Assembly (NCBI GenBank): GCA_037953745.1
Contig: JBAKBP010013138.1
Location: 1-64,000, forward strand
Direction of reading: 5' to 3'
From: Lithodes maja
Lineage: Eukaryota > Arthropoda > Malacostraca > Decapoda > Lithodidae
DNA length: 64,000 bases
Part shown: positions 21,231 through 32,860 of the stretch, in pieces
Position numbering within the stretch: the stretch's first letter is position 1
How the letters are laid out: every line of letters begins with the position of its first letter
The notes under the pieces: generated by a model
Databases searched by the model: none
Told to the model about the DNA's origin: nothing
What the model saw: only the letters and a program-made list of their open reading frames with translations
Translations under genes and position numbers: made by a program

Positions 21231-21641
21231 CATACTTCGCTATAACATTTTATTAGCGGAGTAGTGAACATGGGAGCATGACAATTTACCGCTAACTTAA
21301 ATAGAACTGACTATGGATTACTTCTTCATAGTGCGTTTAGCTCTTCTAATCCTTCCCAAACTTGACTACTTCCTTTAACGTGACGATAGTGCGTTGTTAT
21401 ATGTGCGATTAGTTTGCTTGGGAAACCGATTAACTTGCTCATGTAGTAATGTACACCCTATGTGGTGGATTGTGTTCTTTTATTTAATAATTTTCATTTT
21501 AGTAAGTGTTTCCACATAGCGATTTTGATAATTTAATTTGACTTTATATTGTCCTTGTCCCAATTTTGGTTTGTTTAGTTTGCAAGTTTTACATTTTAAT
21601 TTAGTTGAATGTTGCTAATGTTAAACAAATTCTGCCATTTT
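21231..21641. other. AT-rich DNA holding a dispersed repeat (reverse copy at 48530-48780)
   Basis: About 21357-21600 matches 48530-48780 in reverse orientation (for example CCTATGTGGTGGATTGTG here). No coding potential or terminal structure identified. Confidence 0.5.
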
Positions 21642-21713
21642 GTGGCACTCGGAGGACTCGAACCTAGGACACACTCGCCGAAATTCCGCGCACCTATGCA
21701 TTACGCACTGGGA
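21642..21713 (-). mobile_element. tRNA-derived SINE head, minus strand
   Basis: Reading the minus strand gives GCGTAATGCATAGGTGCGC (A-box region) and, after it, CTAGGTTCGAGTCCTCC (a consensus-like B box), then GTGCCACA. It is the same family as 21833, 26743, 38831 and 60303. The 3' tail is missing here. Confidence 0.65.
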
Positions 21714-21832
21714 AAAAGACAGATTCTTATAAATATACACAAATATAATAATAATGCTAACACAAACAAATTATGGTAACAATTGAAGAGACTAGTTATT
21801 TTTTGTCGTTTTGTTAGGTTAGGTAAAAAGGC

Positions 21833-21906
21833 ACTCAAAGGACTCGAACCTAGGACACTCGCACCGAAATTCCGCGCACTTATGCATTACGCTATCAAGA
21901 CAGGTC
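21833..21906 (-). mobile_element. 74-bp tRNA-like SINE copy flanked by a 17-bp target-site duplication
   Basis: AGGTTAGGTAAAAAGGC occurs at 21816-21832 and again at 21907-21923, framing a 74-bp minus-strand tRNA-like insert with B box GGTTCGAGTCC. Perfect 17-bp flanking repeats indicate LINE-mediated retroposition. The insert contains only the tRNA-like head, whereas other copies carry an extra 50-bp tail. Confidence 0.75.
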
Positions 21907-22015
21907 AGGTTAGGTAAAAAGGCTGTCCGGGGTCAAGTCAACGTTTACCTAAATTATATACAGTATACTTGGCTGATTGAGATCAATGTTAACAAAGTAT
22001 TATTGTCTTTTACAG

Positions 22016-22445
22016 ATGTCGTGAATGATGATGGAAACTTCAACCAGATCCTTCAACCAGTCTACCACTACCATCATCACCCTAATCCTGTAATCCTAAC
22101 CATCCTCTCACCCCAATCCTAATCCTGTAATCCTAACCATCCTCTCACCCCAATCCTAATCCTGTAATCCTAACTATTCTCTCCCCCCAATCCTAATCCT
22201 GTAATCCTAACCATCCTCTCGCCCCAATCCTAATCCTGTAATCCTAACCATCCTCTCGCCCCAATCCTAATCCTGTAATCCTAACCATTCTCTCACCCCA
22301 ATCCTAATCCTGTAATCCTAACCATTCTCTCACCCCAATCCTAATCCTGTAATCCTAACCATTCTCTCACCCCAATCCTAATCCTGTAATCCTAACCATT
22401 CTCTCACCACAATCCTAATCCTATAATCCTAACCATCCTCTCCCC
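22016..22445 (+). repeat. 37-bp minisatellite, about 10 copies, after an acceptor-like site
   Basis: Units begin AATCCTAATCCTGTAATCC and end CCTCTCACCCC (about 22079-22445). They follow CTTTTACAG at 22007-22015, which looks like a 3' splice site. The short sequence between (22016-22078) has no clear frame. Confidence 0.85.
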
Positions 22446-22484
22446 CTCCATCTGTAAAGGGAAGTTTCATTTTGTATATATATA

Positions 22485-22825
22485 TATAATTTTTCGTCCC
22501 AAGACCTTCAGTCAAGCTTAAATAAAATGCCTCGAAGCCCCCCCCCCCCCCCTTTACTGCCCTTAAGAGATAATTTTGTACATTTTTCGACAGAAAAATG
22601 TACCAGCCGAAATAATAATAATAATAATAATAATAAAAATAATACTAATAATAAGGCCAGTTTCTCATTTATTTCAGGCTTGCTAGCGCTCGCTAGGAAG
22701 AAAAAAAATATATATCGTTATATGGCACAGGTCTTTAGTGCCAAACTAGGTGAAAGTCTTTGTCTCAAAATAACCTGGGCTAAGCATGAGGGAGAAAGGG
22801 GCCGGAGCAAACTTTCCTTTAATCC
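22485..22825 (+). mobile_element. Family B TTAA MITE copy with an internal (AAT)n expansion
   Basis: It carries TTTGTACATTTTTCGACAG, GGCTTGCTAGCGCTCGC and the ending GAGGGAGAAAGGGGCC. A run of AAT/AATA units (about 22610-22652) has expanded inside, at the position of the GGCCGAAGGCC palindrome. The left end is degraded. Confidence 0.65.
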
Positions 22826-23410
22826 TAACCCTCCTCCCTCCCCTTCCTTCCATTGTCCTTGTCACCACCTAAACCACCTCCCTTCTACTAACATGTGTAT
22901 AGACATTACGTTAGATAGGCGGCAAATTTAAGGTAAGATTCTATTTTAATACATTTTAGTGTAAATTATATACTTATTGTTTTGCAATAATTTATATATA
23001 AATACATCTGGTATATTTTCTTTACATTTGCTATAACTATAATATTTCCAATAACTTAACATAATTTTTGTATAATGAAATCTATATATTGAAATATAAT
23101 TAGTTAATCCATGCATTAATCTTTTTCTCCTATATCGTCGTTGGCTTTGAATTGGACAGTTTCTGGTAGGGATGCTGAGGTGGGGCGGGGGGGGGGGGGA
23201 GGGGTAGAGAGGGGTAGCTCTAGTTAGTTCAAGGGGTAGGGATAGGTAGGAGTCTGTTCTAGGTTAGTATTGGTTAGGTGTTGCTCTATTCGGTTCCCTG
23301 AGGAGGTTGGTTTGCGGTCTGTTGTAGGCTTGGGTAGAAGCTTAGTTAGTTAGTTTTAGCTTGGTTTGTAGTATTTCTTGTTGGTTGAAATCCGGCCGGT
23401 AGAATTCTGG
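22826..23410. other. AT-rich DNA, then G-rich low-complexity tract; no gene seen
   Basis: A polyG run lies at about 23187-23201. The remainder is simple-sequence-like (GTAGGGATAGGTAGG) with no supported feature. Confidence 0.4.
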
Positions 23411-23439
23411 TTGTCTGTTCGTTGGTTGTGAAGGTTGCA

Positions 23440-23550
23440 GGTTTTCAGATGACGTGGCGGCTTGCAGACCCGATGTGGCAGCTTGCAGACCCGATGTGGC
23501 AGCTTGCAGACCCGCTGTGGCTGATTTGCAGACCCGATGTTGTGGCAGAC
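23440..23550. repeat. 24-bp minisatellite, about 4 copies
   Basis: Imperfect units contain GATGTGGCAGCTTGCAGACC. They are too short and degenerate to support coding. Confidence 0.7.
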
Positions 23551-23839
23551 AGAACGGCGATCCTGAAATAATTAAATATTTTATCAACAGGAATGAGCTG
23601 GATGGCCCGACGGAGGAACAACGGTGAAATAAGGTATGCCAGAACCTACTAATGTGACTTTAAAATCTTCCCAACAGGTTCGAGATGGGAGGACCGCTGC
23701 GATCTTGCCCGACCCAAGACGACCCGACCAGGAATCACTACCACCATGACTATGGTTGAGATATAATGTTTTTTTGTTGTTGCAAAAACATATGAATTGA
23801 TAAATTGTGAAAATCTGCATTCTATCAGAAATATTGGCC

Positions 23840-24070
23840 TAATTAACCACTTGTGAGTTTCAGGCTATAAGGAAGTTTGGGCCGTATACAAAGGTATTAA
23901 ACAGAAATGCAGTAATGTAATGTAGGTTTTTGATGGATAGAAAATATGGTGAATTTGGTTTATGTGTTTATATATGCAATAAAACTTATTTTAGCTCTTA
24001 ATTCTGCTAAATGTCTATATAAAAAACTCCAACTTCCTTATAGCTTGAAACTCGCAAGTGGTCAATTCCT
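23840..24070. mobile_element. MITE with ACCACTTGCGAGTTTC inverted ends
   Basis: The left end (about 23847) is ACCACTTGTGAGTTTCAGGC with TATAAGGAAGTTTG. The right end is the inverse, AACTTCCTTATAGCTTGAAA with CTCGCAAGTGGTCAATT. It is about 225 bp and AT-rich inside. A single related end occurs at 48477-48515. Confidence 0.7.
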
Positions 24071-24104
24071 TAAGCTGTAATATTAATATTTGATTTTTTA
24101 ACAG

Positions 24105-24212
24105 ATGTGAGGGAGAGGAGGGAAGTACAGTACAGTACAGTTGAGGCTCGGCGGAGGGAAGACCAACTTGAGAAACTCAAACGGAACCTTAACCATCTTC
24201 ACCAACAAACTA
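24105..24212 (+). other. Candidate exon of an unidentified gene
   Basis: TTTTTTAACAG precedes 24105, and CAAACTAGG|GTAAGA gives a good 5' splice site near 24213. One frame between them is open and encodes a charged helix (RERREVQYSTVEARR, then EDQLEKLKRNLNHLHQQ). It could be a coiled-coil exon of a host gene or a non-coding exon. No homologue is recognised. Confidence 0.3.
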
Positions 24213-24229
24213 GGGTAAGAACACATTAT

Positions 24230-24596
24230 TTTTGTTTTTTTTGGCCTATACATTCATTAATTCATAAATTCTTAGTTCCCTCGCTAGACATCCATCAAAC
24301 TTAAAAAAAACATCCCCTTGACCCCGCCCTCAAGATAAATTTGTAAATTTGTCGGTAGAAAATTTACCGGCCGAAGGCTGGTTCCTCTTTGTTACAGGCT
24401 CGCTTTCGCCTCGCCCCCCCCCCCCCAAAAAAAAAAAAACTCTTAAATGGCACGATAGGTCTTAAAATGTATAACGAAATGGGACGAAAGGTCTTAAAAT
24501 CGCCAAACAAATGGGCCGAACGTCTACAAATTTCAAAACTAATGGGACTAAACACTAGGGAGAAAGGGGACCAGAAACACGACCGTCTCTCCTTAA
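24230..24596 (+). mobile_element. Family B TTAA MITE copy
   Basis: It contains GATAAATTTGTAAATTTGTC, GGCCGAAGGC, ATGGCACGATAGGTC and the right end CCGTCTCTCCTTAA (TTAA 24593-24596). A C12/A11 run interrupts the GGCTCGCT core. The left end is degraded. Confidence 0.7.
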
Positions 24597-24611
24597 TAGG
24601 GTTAATGGCTA

Positions 24612-24961
24612 AGCCTAAGGGTTTATTCATTGGTATATATAGATTTAATTATTTGTAAATTTGTTTCCTCCCTAGACTTCCATCAAGCTTTAAAAATATC
24701 CCCAAGATCCCCCTTTGACAAATTTGTAAATTTTTCGGTAGAAAATTGTCCAGGCCGAAGGCAGGTTCCTCTTGCATCACTGGCTTGGTATCACTCACCA
24801 GGAAAATTAGTCTCCTAAATAGCACGAAAGGTCTTGATAATGACACAAATAGGTTGAAAGGTCTTAAAATCGCCAAAGTAATAGGCTGAACGTCTTATAA
24901 TCTGCAAAGTAATGGGGATAAGCATGAATAGGGACCAGATAAAAGACCCATCTTTCCTTAA
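24612..24961 (+). mobile_element. Family B TTAA MITE copy
   Basis: Its signatures are CAAATTTGTAAATTTTTCGG, AGGCCGAAGGC and CACGAAAGGTCTTGA. The right end is CCCATCTTTCCTTAA (TTAA 24958-24961). It lies directly behind the preceding copy in the same orientation, about 15 bp apart. Confidence 0.7.
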
Positions 24962-25427
24962 CAATATTAAAAGGTTAGGTTACCATGTGTATAGTTGTCT
25001 CTTAAGTTCCCTTAGCCTATCCCATATAGTAATTATATAAACACCTATTTTTTTAAAGTTGTGTATTTAGGGCTTGGTCCTCTAAAACAAATTCTGGCGT
25101 TCCATATACTGCATTAATGCTAAAACATAGGGTTCATTACAAATACCTTATTTGTATTCAGAAATAGTTCTCTCGATCTTCTAATTAACTCTCCAAAATT
25201 AGTTTAATGCCCACCACTCACTCAGACAACTGCAGAGGTTGAAGTAACTAAACAAAGTTTCTAAACACCCCTGATGGTCACAAAGGAGTTTAAGTATCCC
25301 AGAAAGGGCGCAAATTGCGTCCTGTGCGTTAAAGGTTTAATAATAATATTGTGGAATTTAGTCAGATGTGTTTTTTTTACTAGAAATTAGAAAGTTGTGT
25401 AGGGCACAACTTATGATCATGTGACTT

Positions 25428-25566
25428 AAATCGCTTCAAACACAGTGTGTCCAGGCATTTTGGCTCGAACGTCCCTTGATTTTGGCCCTGTCACTCTTTC
25501 AACTCTGGGGGGGAGGCACTCGATACAGGCAGTTCTGCCTTTTGTCTCGCTCACTCTCATAGAAAA
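25428..25566. repeat. Dispersed repeat (second copy at 38374-38514)
   Basis: Both copies share GTGTCCAGGCATTTTGGCTC, GTCCCTTGATTTTGGCC and TAGAAAA in the same orientation, roughly 85% identical by eye. No terminal repeats seen. Confidence 0.7.
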
Positions 25567-25789
25567 AAAATCATGAAGGGTCAATAACAGTACCAGCCAC
25601 TGCATTAAATTCTCCCCCCTGCCTTAACAAATTCAGAAGTATATATTAATAAACTAAACTGCAGATAATTTCAATCAAAAAAAGGTTCTAAAATTGATAC
25701 CCCTTATAACTGCAGGCTTATGTATAGTTACCAAAACCTGAACCTTGGACAATACGGTAGAGGACTGACTAGCTGCTCAACATCACGGG

Positions 25790-26080
25790 TTAAGGGGATT
25801 TTTTTTTAGTTTGCTCCCTAGATCTCCATCAAGACCCCCTTCGAGATTAATGTGTACATTTTTCGGTAATAAAATGTCCCGGTCGAAGGCCGTTTCTTCC
25901 AAAATTACAGTTTTGCTATAGTTTGCGAGGAAAAATGAGCTACTTAAATGGCATGACAAGTCATAAAATTGACAAATTGGGGCAAAAAGTCTTGTAATAG
26001 TCAACACCAAAAGTAGAAAGTCATAACGTCTCAAACCGAGCTAAACATGAGGGCGAAGGGGTCCAGAAAATGGCCTTGAT
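25790..26080 (+). mobile_element. Family B TTAA MITE copy
   Basis: It starts TTAAGGGGATTTTTTTTTAG at 25790 and has TGTACATTTTTCGGTAATAA, GGTCGAAGGCC and ATGGCATGACAAGTC. The right terminus is eroded after GGGGTCCAGAAAA. Confidence 0.7.
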
Positions 26081-26742
26081 GCAGTGGTGACTAGTTATTA
26101 GCGTTATACATCAGGATGTTGACTAATACTAACCTAATGTTTCAGATGTATGATAGACTTCCAACCTGAGGGAGACAACAGACGGATGGTGGGACTCGTG
26201 GACCAACAGCTCTCATCAACCACAACCTCTGTAATACGGGTCTGTCACTAAAATGTTTTAATAAGATCTTATTATGAAATTCTATGCAATGTAATATTTT
26301 GAAGTTTGGTCTACAAAGTCAGTTTAAATTAATAAAACTACTAATTTAATAGCTATGGGTACCGAATTAATGATTGGTGCCCTTTTGGCCTGAAGAATAA
26401 TTGTCCTGGAGTACACACAGGCGGCTAGTTTCTGTCTTAGTGGACGTAGCCTTTATAACTTCCCAAATATTAAACTGTTGTTCCTTATCCCCCAAAGTAG
26501 GATTAATTTTGCTGGCTACAGTATAAAATATTGTAACTGGTCGACGATATCCCATAATCCTAAAATTTAACTTAGTCATGTTCACCATCATAATTCTCAA
26601 AATTGGATTTGGTGACTTTCAATTCAGTTCTTACTATGGCATATAAGTAATTTGAAATGTGTGAATAATGTAATGTCTAAGCTAGTTTGTAAAACTTTAA
26701 TTTGTCAAAACTGTTAAACTATTTTAAGACTATAATAATTGT
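26081..26742. other. AT-rich DNA with one acceptor-like site; no gene recognised
   Basis: ATGTTTCAG precedes ATGTATGATAG at 26146, with a short GC-richer segment to about 26240. Stops interrupt every frame within it. Confidence 0.3.
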
Positions 26743-26860
26743 CTTGATAGCGTAATGCATAGTGCGCATAATTTTGATGTGAGTATCCTGGGTTCGAGTC
26801 CTCTGAGTGCCACATGTATTTGTTGATTTCATTGAGTTTAGAAGTGAAGTTGGTTGGTGT
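26743..26860 (+). mobile_element. tRNA-derived SINE, near full length
   Basis: The head is TTGATAGCGTAATGCATAG, the B box GGGTTCGAGTCCTC, followed by the shared tail ATTTGTTGATTTCATTGAG...GTTGGTTGGTG. The tail is common to copies at 27130, 38831 and 60303, which defines the family. Retroposition partner unknown. Confidence 0.75.
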
Positions 26861-27129
26861 AAAAAACATAATTTACTTAAAATACATTGCCCAAAAAACT
26901 TGAATGACAACTTGGCTGAAGTAGACCAGTTTAGTAATGCATAAGAAACTTCAAAATATTCCATAGACTATCATAAGTGGTGGACAGGGTAGAGGCAGCA
27001 ACTTTATCTAACCAATTGAAAGTATTTCGTACATATGGCAACACTGATGATAATTAAGTTATCCCGAAACAGATCCTCTCCACACTGAGATCTGTGGAAA
27101 TTGGTGAACGGTGAAAACAGGCTGAATTA

Positions 27130-27229
27130 ACTAAACTCGGTGTGAGTGTCCTAGGTTAGCGTCCTTGGAGTGTCACATGTATTTGTTTGCTGATTTCATT
27201 GAGTTTAGAGGTGAAGTTGGTTGGTGGAA
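27130..27229 (+). mobile_element. Degraded SINE copy (B box and tail only)
   Basis: It keeps GGTGTGAGTGTCCTAGGTTA and the tail TGATTTCATTGAGTTTAG...GTTGGTTGGTGGAAAA. The A-box half is missing. Confidence 0.65.
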
Positions 27230-27558
27230 AAACATAATAATTGATAGATCTTACCTTGTTTATTAGATATACCTTTCTATCCTTAGATGGGTTTATCAAT
27301 ACTAATATGCTTCCAAAAAGGTGTATTCTCACACTTTAATTATTCCTTTACATACGTTCTTTAAATTCATAAGTGTTATTGTAATATCAGTGTTGCCAAA
27401 TGTACGAATTTTACCTTAAGGTAAGTTTGATATAGAAAAGATGCTGCCAGTTAGTCGAAATAAAAATAAATTACACTTGGGTGTAAATTTAAGGTATTAT
27501 AAACTTTCTCTTGACCGTCCTCATGTGCTTCCAATAGCCTGTGACTAGAAAGATTTGT

Positions 27559-27932
27559 TTAAGGGAGCCCACCTCGCTTTTTTTTATCGTTCTCTCCCTC
27601 TTTTTGGATTGTATCCATTCGGCCCCATTCAGCCTACTGTTTTAAGACTTTTACCCCCATCCAGGTGTCAATATTTAACTGGCGAGCGGTAGCGAGCCAT
27701 CATATATACACTTGTATTTTGACAGCAAGCTAAATTTGTACATTTTTCGATAGACAAATTTCTCCGGCAAAACCGGATTTCTCCATACAATGCTGGCTCG
27801 CTATCGCTCGCCAGGAAGAAATAGACACTTGAATGGGGATAAAAGTCTTAAAACAGTTGGGAGAATGGGGCCGAATGGATACAAACCAAAGAGGGAGAGA
27901 AAGAGAAAAAAAAGCGAGGTGGGCTCCCTTAA
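27559..27932. mobile_element. TTAA foldback MITE, family A (copy 2, best preserved)
   Basis: TTAA lies at 27559-27562 and 27929-27932. The terminal inverted repeats GGGAGCCCACCTCGCTTTTT and AAAAGCGAGGTGGGCTCCC match perfectly over 19 bp. The inner inverted blocks are the same as the copy at 20853. It is 374 bp and non-coding. Confidence 0.88.
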
Positions 27933-30050
27933 GTCATAAAGTGTCGGCGAACTGTTTATATTGACTGTACCCTTGTTAATATTAGTATGTAGTTACTTTA
28001 GTCTTTAAGTAAATACAGTAAGTTTTATACTAATGAGCAAAACACTGGAGATTAAGAAACTTTTAATATAATTTGAAATTTACCGTAAAACTATATTGTT
28101 TCACATGTATAATGTTATCACTATAACTGAATAAATCTTATTTTACCTGCAGAGATAGTTATAAATGCCACTGTAGATGAAGATTATCATAGGCCAGCTT
28201 AGAGTAACTTCGATATTCACGTAAAATTCTTTGCAAATTTGTCCTTCAATGGAGAACAATATAATGGGTAAAACAGGCTCTTCATATAGTCAGTCCTAAT
28301 TATCACTGAACACTACAACTATGGCCATTACTACAACATCAATAAAAAGGGCCATCCAAAGGTTTAATATCTAACTATGAATCTTAGGTGGCCTTATGTG
28401 AGCTTTTAATTTGCATTGATGAGCACTTAACCCTCGTTTTAAGCAATTATCCCCACGAGTTGAACAAAATCTCTGCAAATATCCCTCCATATGGCAGATA
28501 ACTTAGATTTAATTTATTAGTCGTTGAATTAATGTCAAACCTACACGCATAGACTGATGCATAATTATTCAAACTCACAATTGTTTGTACTGTAAATTGG
28601 ATTATCTGTTCATGACGACTTGAAAGATAATAAAGCTTGATAAGATATTCCCTATTTGTACAACAGCTATCTATGCCTTTAGAATAATAGCGGTCCTATT
28701 TCTTTACTTCGATAATGCCTACTAGTTTAGGTAAATGTTGATAACCGATATTTTAAGCCTATGATAATTTATTCTAAAACTGGCATTGTTTAGCGTTATA
28801 AAATACAGGTTTTCAGTAATTTGTATCATGCTACGAGAAAGTGTTGCATACTTTTGATAACAAATTCGATTTAAAACCTAACTATTATTCTCCAGTGCTT
28901 TCTAATTCCTGAATAATCATCTATATCATTAATCGATTTTTAAAATAGATTTGCAGTTTAAAATGCCTATCATTCAGTTTTAAGACTAACTAGATATCTC
29001 ATAGGTTATTGAATAGTTTAAATTTAATTCAAGAAGTATTTTTTCTTAGCTTTCATAATAACCTTAATACAGATCTAGACTGTAAATGTAAAGTAAAAGT
29101 TACTTGGTTAATAAAAGTTATTTTAAATAAATCAATGAGTGAATGAAGGGTGGCCTACTGAGTTGGGCACACTGTTTTCTATCATTCTATTAATTTCATT
29201 TTCTTTGGGGCCTCTTGTTCCCCTTAACTTATTTATCAAGTTAGGTACTGACTGACTTTGTTTTTCCCATACAATATTTAGTTTTGCTCACCGAATCGTC
29301 GCTGTTGTCCGCTGCAATGGTGCCTCTGATGCTGCTAAAGTTGCCGTCTCTCGCTCAGTCGCCGTTGATGCTGAATCCATCAATCGACGTTGATGTTGTG
29401 GCAGTCGTTGATGTTTGTCCATCTATAATTCAGTTGTCATTTGATTTGCTCTAGTCTGCTCACATCTGTTGGAATCCCACCTTTTAAAACTTCAACCAAC
29501 TCTTACAATAACCATGCTCATTATCAAAACCAGATTATTTATGCTCACAATGCACTATCTACCAACTCAAATGGAATGCCTATATCCTCTTACTGAATAC
29601 CCATCAAACTCATACTAATACTCAAGCTCACCCAATATCTCTCCATATACAGTACCTGTATATTCAACACAAACATCTGCATAAAGACAGATGATCAATA
29701 TACCAAACAAATCTTAGTCAAAACAGATTAATTTGTTTGACTAACCATAGCTAGCTCACCTCGTTGCTAATTCCATGTCTGCTGTCGATGTACTCAGTCT
29801 GTTGTCACCCATTCTGCTGTCTGCTGTCGTTGGCCCGTTCTGCTGTGCCTAGCCTTTCCTGCTGCATCTGCTTTACTCCTACCGTTTGTCCTTCTTGATA
29901 CTGTCTGCTCATATCCCATACTTGACACCGACGACTTCTCGACTGCTTCCTGACAATAAAAAATAAATTACAAATATATTCCTGACTTTTCTTATGTGTG
30001 TTAGGGGGCGTGTTGCAGGGAGGGTATTGATGTACCAGGGAAGGAGGGAG
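27933..30050. other. 2.1 kb AT-rich DNA; no gene recognised
   Basis: No open frame above about 60 codons and no repeat structure I can define. A slightly GC-richer stretch (29290-29450 and 29760-29900, CTGCTGT/GTTGATG motifs) has no clear frame. Confidence 0.4.
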
Positions 30051-30054
30051 GACA

Positions 30055-30530
30055 GAATAGATTTAGCCAGAATACAGAATAGAACTAGTGTGCACAATAG
30101 AACAGAATAGAACAGACTAGGGCTGAAGGGAAGGTCTATCTGGGATGGGGATAGGATGAACTACCAGGGAAGGGAAGGGAAGGGAAGGGAAGGAAAAACT
30201 CGTAGCGGGTGTGGAATGGTTATATAGGAGACTGAATTAAAAATATAAGGACAAAATAGAAACCCCTCCAGTCTTCCCCCCCCTCCCCCGACCCCTGGTA
30301 TCCCCCCTCAGGACCCTCCCCCCCCCCCTCTACCCCCTCAGGACCCCCCTCTACCCCCTCAGGACCCCCCCACTTCTACCCCCTCAGGACCCCCCACCTC
30401 TACCCCATCAGGACCCCCCACCTCTACCCCCCTTCAGGACCCCTCCCCCCCCCCCCCTCAGGACCCCTCCCCCCGCCCCACCCCCACCCTCTACCCCCGA
30501 CCCCCTCCTTGAAAACTCCTGTATTTCTGG
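30055..30530. repeat. Simple repeats: (AGAATAGAAC)n, (GGGAA)n, then a C-rich CTACCCCCTCAGGA minisatellite
   Basis: 30170-30200 is (GGGAAGGGAA)n. 30265-30510 is a strongly strand-biased polypyrimidine tract built on CTCAGGACCCCCC.CTACCCC units. Such mirror-type pyrimidine tracts can form triplex DNA. Confidence 0.85.
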
Positions 30531-30557
30531 TGCCTCAATATTTTCTTGTTTTTACAG

Positions 30558-30640
30558 ATGTGACTTGTTGCTGTGACCAGACTAAGGACCCTGGACCAAT
30601 GGACAACACTACCTTTGTCTTTAAGTAAAAATAAAGAAGA
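30558..30640 (+). other. Candidate terminal exon with polyadenylation signal
   Basis: TTGTTTTTACAG (30546-30557) is a good acceptor. The segment is GC-richer than its surroundings and ends with AATAAA near 30630. It reads ATG then TGA at once, so it would be non-coding or in another phase. Confidence 0.25.
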
Positions 30641-31430
30641 AATATTTTAATCCTGACTATTGATTCCAACCTGTTGATGTAATCCAATATTGTAGATAAA
30701 TCTTATATACTGTATTTCTGATATTTATTCATATTAACTTTGAATGCAAAAAATTAAACTAATTATTATTGTAAACAAATAGTGCAAATATTTTTGGATA
30801 ACGAACATTAATAGCAATTAATATTAATTTTGGAATGAATAGAAAAATATATTTGAACAAATTACTACACGCCAATACCGTCGATAAATGTAAATAATAC
30901 TTTACAAATGATTATAAATTAAAATTTTGAAATATTGGAATACATTGCCAGAGAATAGAAACGGTAAGTTCACGAAACGAACTACCAAATAAAATGTCTG
31001 GGTGAAGAGGGATGACTTTCAATACCTAATGTATCTAGATTCTTGGAGAGGTAGGTAGGAAGAGCTATATGGGTTTGGGATAAGCAGGCAAATAGCAATA
31101 GTTACATGGGATAGATGATAGTTACATTGGTAGATATACACCTAGGAGCAGTTATATTGGAAGAATAAATTATAGTTCAGGAATATATAGCTTAGTTAAC
31201 CCAGAAATTACATAAATACAATGGTTAAAATTCAGATTACATAACCCCTAATAAAACTTAAATATATACATAACCTAAAATAACATTAAGTTATATGGGA
31301 TACGGCCAGTAAAACCTAATACATGGGGATAAGAGATTGAATCATAACTTGCACATAGCTCCAGTCACATAATAATTTTAGGATTTTAAATAATTAACTT
31401 TGGCATAGGCAATACTTTGGACTCCCACAT
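30641..31430. other. AT-rich spacer, nothing recognised
   Basis: Scattered short motifs such as GATAGTTACAT repeat two or three times near 31090-31150. No gene. Confidence 0.35.
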
Positions 31431-31439
31431 GTCATATTG

Positions 31440-32085
31440 AGAGCACCGAACACTACCAACACAACAAATATTTGAACACGCCAAATTACTGCAAAAACAC
31501 CAAATATTTGAATACATCAAATCACTACCAAAACACCAAATGCCACTGTCATCACACACAGTACACTACCAACACACTTATTTTCACTGCCAACACATCA
31601 AATATCACTACCGACACTTTAAAAAACAATACCAATTAAACACATTTCACTGCCAACACACATGCTTCTGTATTGTACATGGCTCCAGTTGCATTATACC
31701 TTCAATGATTAAATTAACCAACACTTCCAGTAATCACCAAGAACAATGCCAACACACCATATCACACTGCCAACGTTTAGGTTCAATAATTGTCAACACC
31801 TCTCTGCCAACAATCCACACTTTACTTTGCCAACACACCATATCACACTGCCAACATTTAGGTTCAATAATTGTCAGCACCTCTCTGCCAACAATCCACA
31901 CTTTACTTTGCTAACACACCATATCACACTGCCAACATTTAGGTTCAATAATTGTCAACACCTCTGCCAACCATCCACACTTTACTATGCCAACACACCA
32001 TATCACACTACCAACATTTAGGTTTAATAATTGTCAACACCTCTCTGCCAACGATCCACACTTTACTTTGCCAACAGTCTTATGC
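31440..32085 (+). repeat. Minisatellite: degenerate CCAACACA units, then 80-82 bp units (about 4 copies)
   Basis: The higher-order unit contains TGCCAACACACCATATCAC, TTTAGGTTCAATAATTGTCA and AACAATCCACACTTTACTT (31744-32075). It is preceded by older, shorter CTACCAACACAC units. Frames through it are translations of the repeat. Confidence 0.85.
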
Positions 32086-32444
32086 ACATTTAGGCTAAAC
32101 ACTTTGCCAACCCTCATACACTATCAGCTTATCAATACCTTTCCCTACTTTGTCCATACACTATTAACACCTAATAATTCACCCTTAAACAGTCACTAGA
32201 TCAATATCCTATCCCCTACTTTCATCATGTACTGTCAACTTCCACAAATTCCATCACACGTCCAATACACACTTGACCACAATGTCAAAATAGTTTCTCA
32301 TTTTGCCAACATCCCTCATCCCTATTCCTTCACACCACACACAACCAATCCTTCGGATAACTTACCTCCCCCCAAAAGCTGCACACTATATAATTATAAG
32401 CTAGTTTCAAAAGTATTAAAAACTACTTCATAAACAGAATAGGC

Positions 32445-32860
32445 TAGAGTTGAGCTATAAACTAGAAACTAGTTAGCACAGGCTTACCTCAGTACTGCCT
32501 GGTGGGAGGGAGATAGTCCAGGTGTACTGTAGACTACTTCATGTCAACTGAGTTAGGCTATAAACTAGTAGATAGTTAACACAGGCTTACCTCAGTACTG
32601 CCTGGTGGGAGGGAGATAGTCCAGGTGTACTGTAGACTACTTCATGTCAACTGAGTTAGGCTATAAACTAGTAGATAGTTAACACAGGCTTACCTCGGTA
32701 CTGCCTGGTGGGAGGGAGATAGTCCAGGTGTACTGTAGACTACTTCATGTCAACTGAGTTAGGCTATAAACTAGTAGATAGTTAACACAGGCTTACCTCA
32801 GTACTGCCTGGTGGGAGAGGGAGATAGTTCATGTGTAGACTACTTCATGTTATGTTGGCT
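32445..32860. repeat. 103-bp tandem repeat, about 4 copies
   Basis: Units starting AGTTAGGCTATAAACTAG at 32551, 32654 and 32757, plus partial flanking ones, are near identical. Each contains AGTACTGCCTGGTGGGAGG and CAGGTGTACTGTAGACTAC. Confidence 0.9.
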
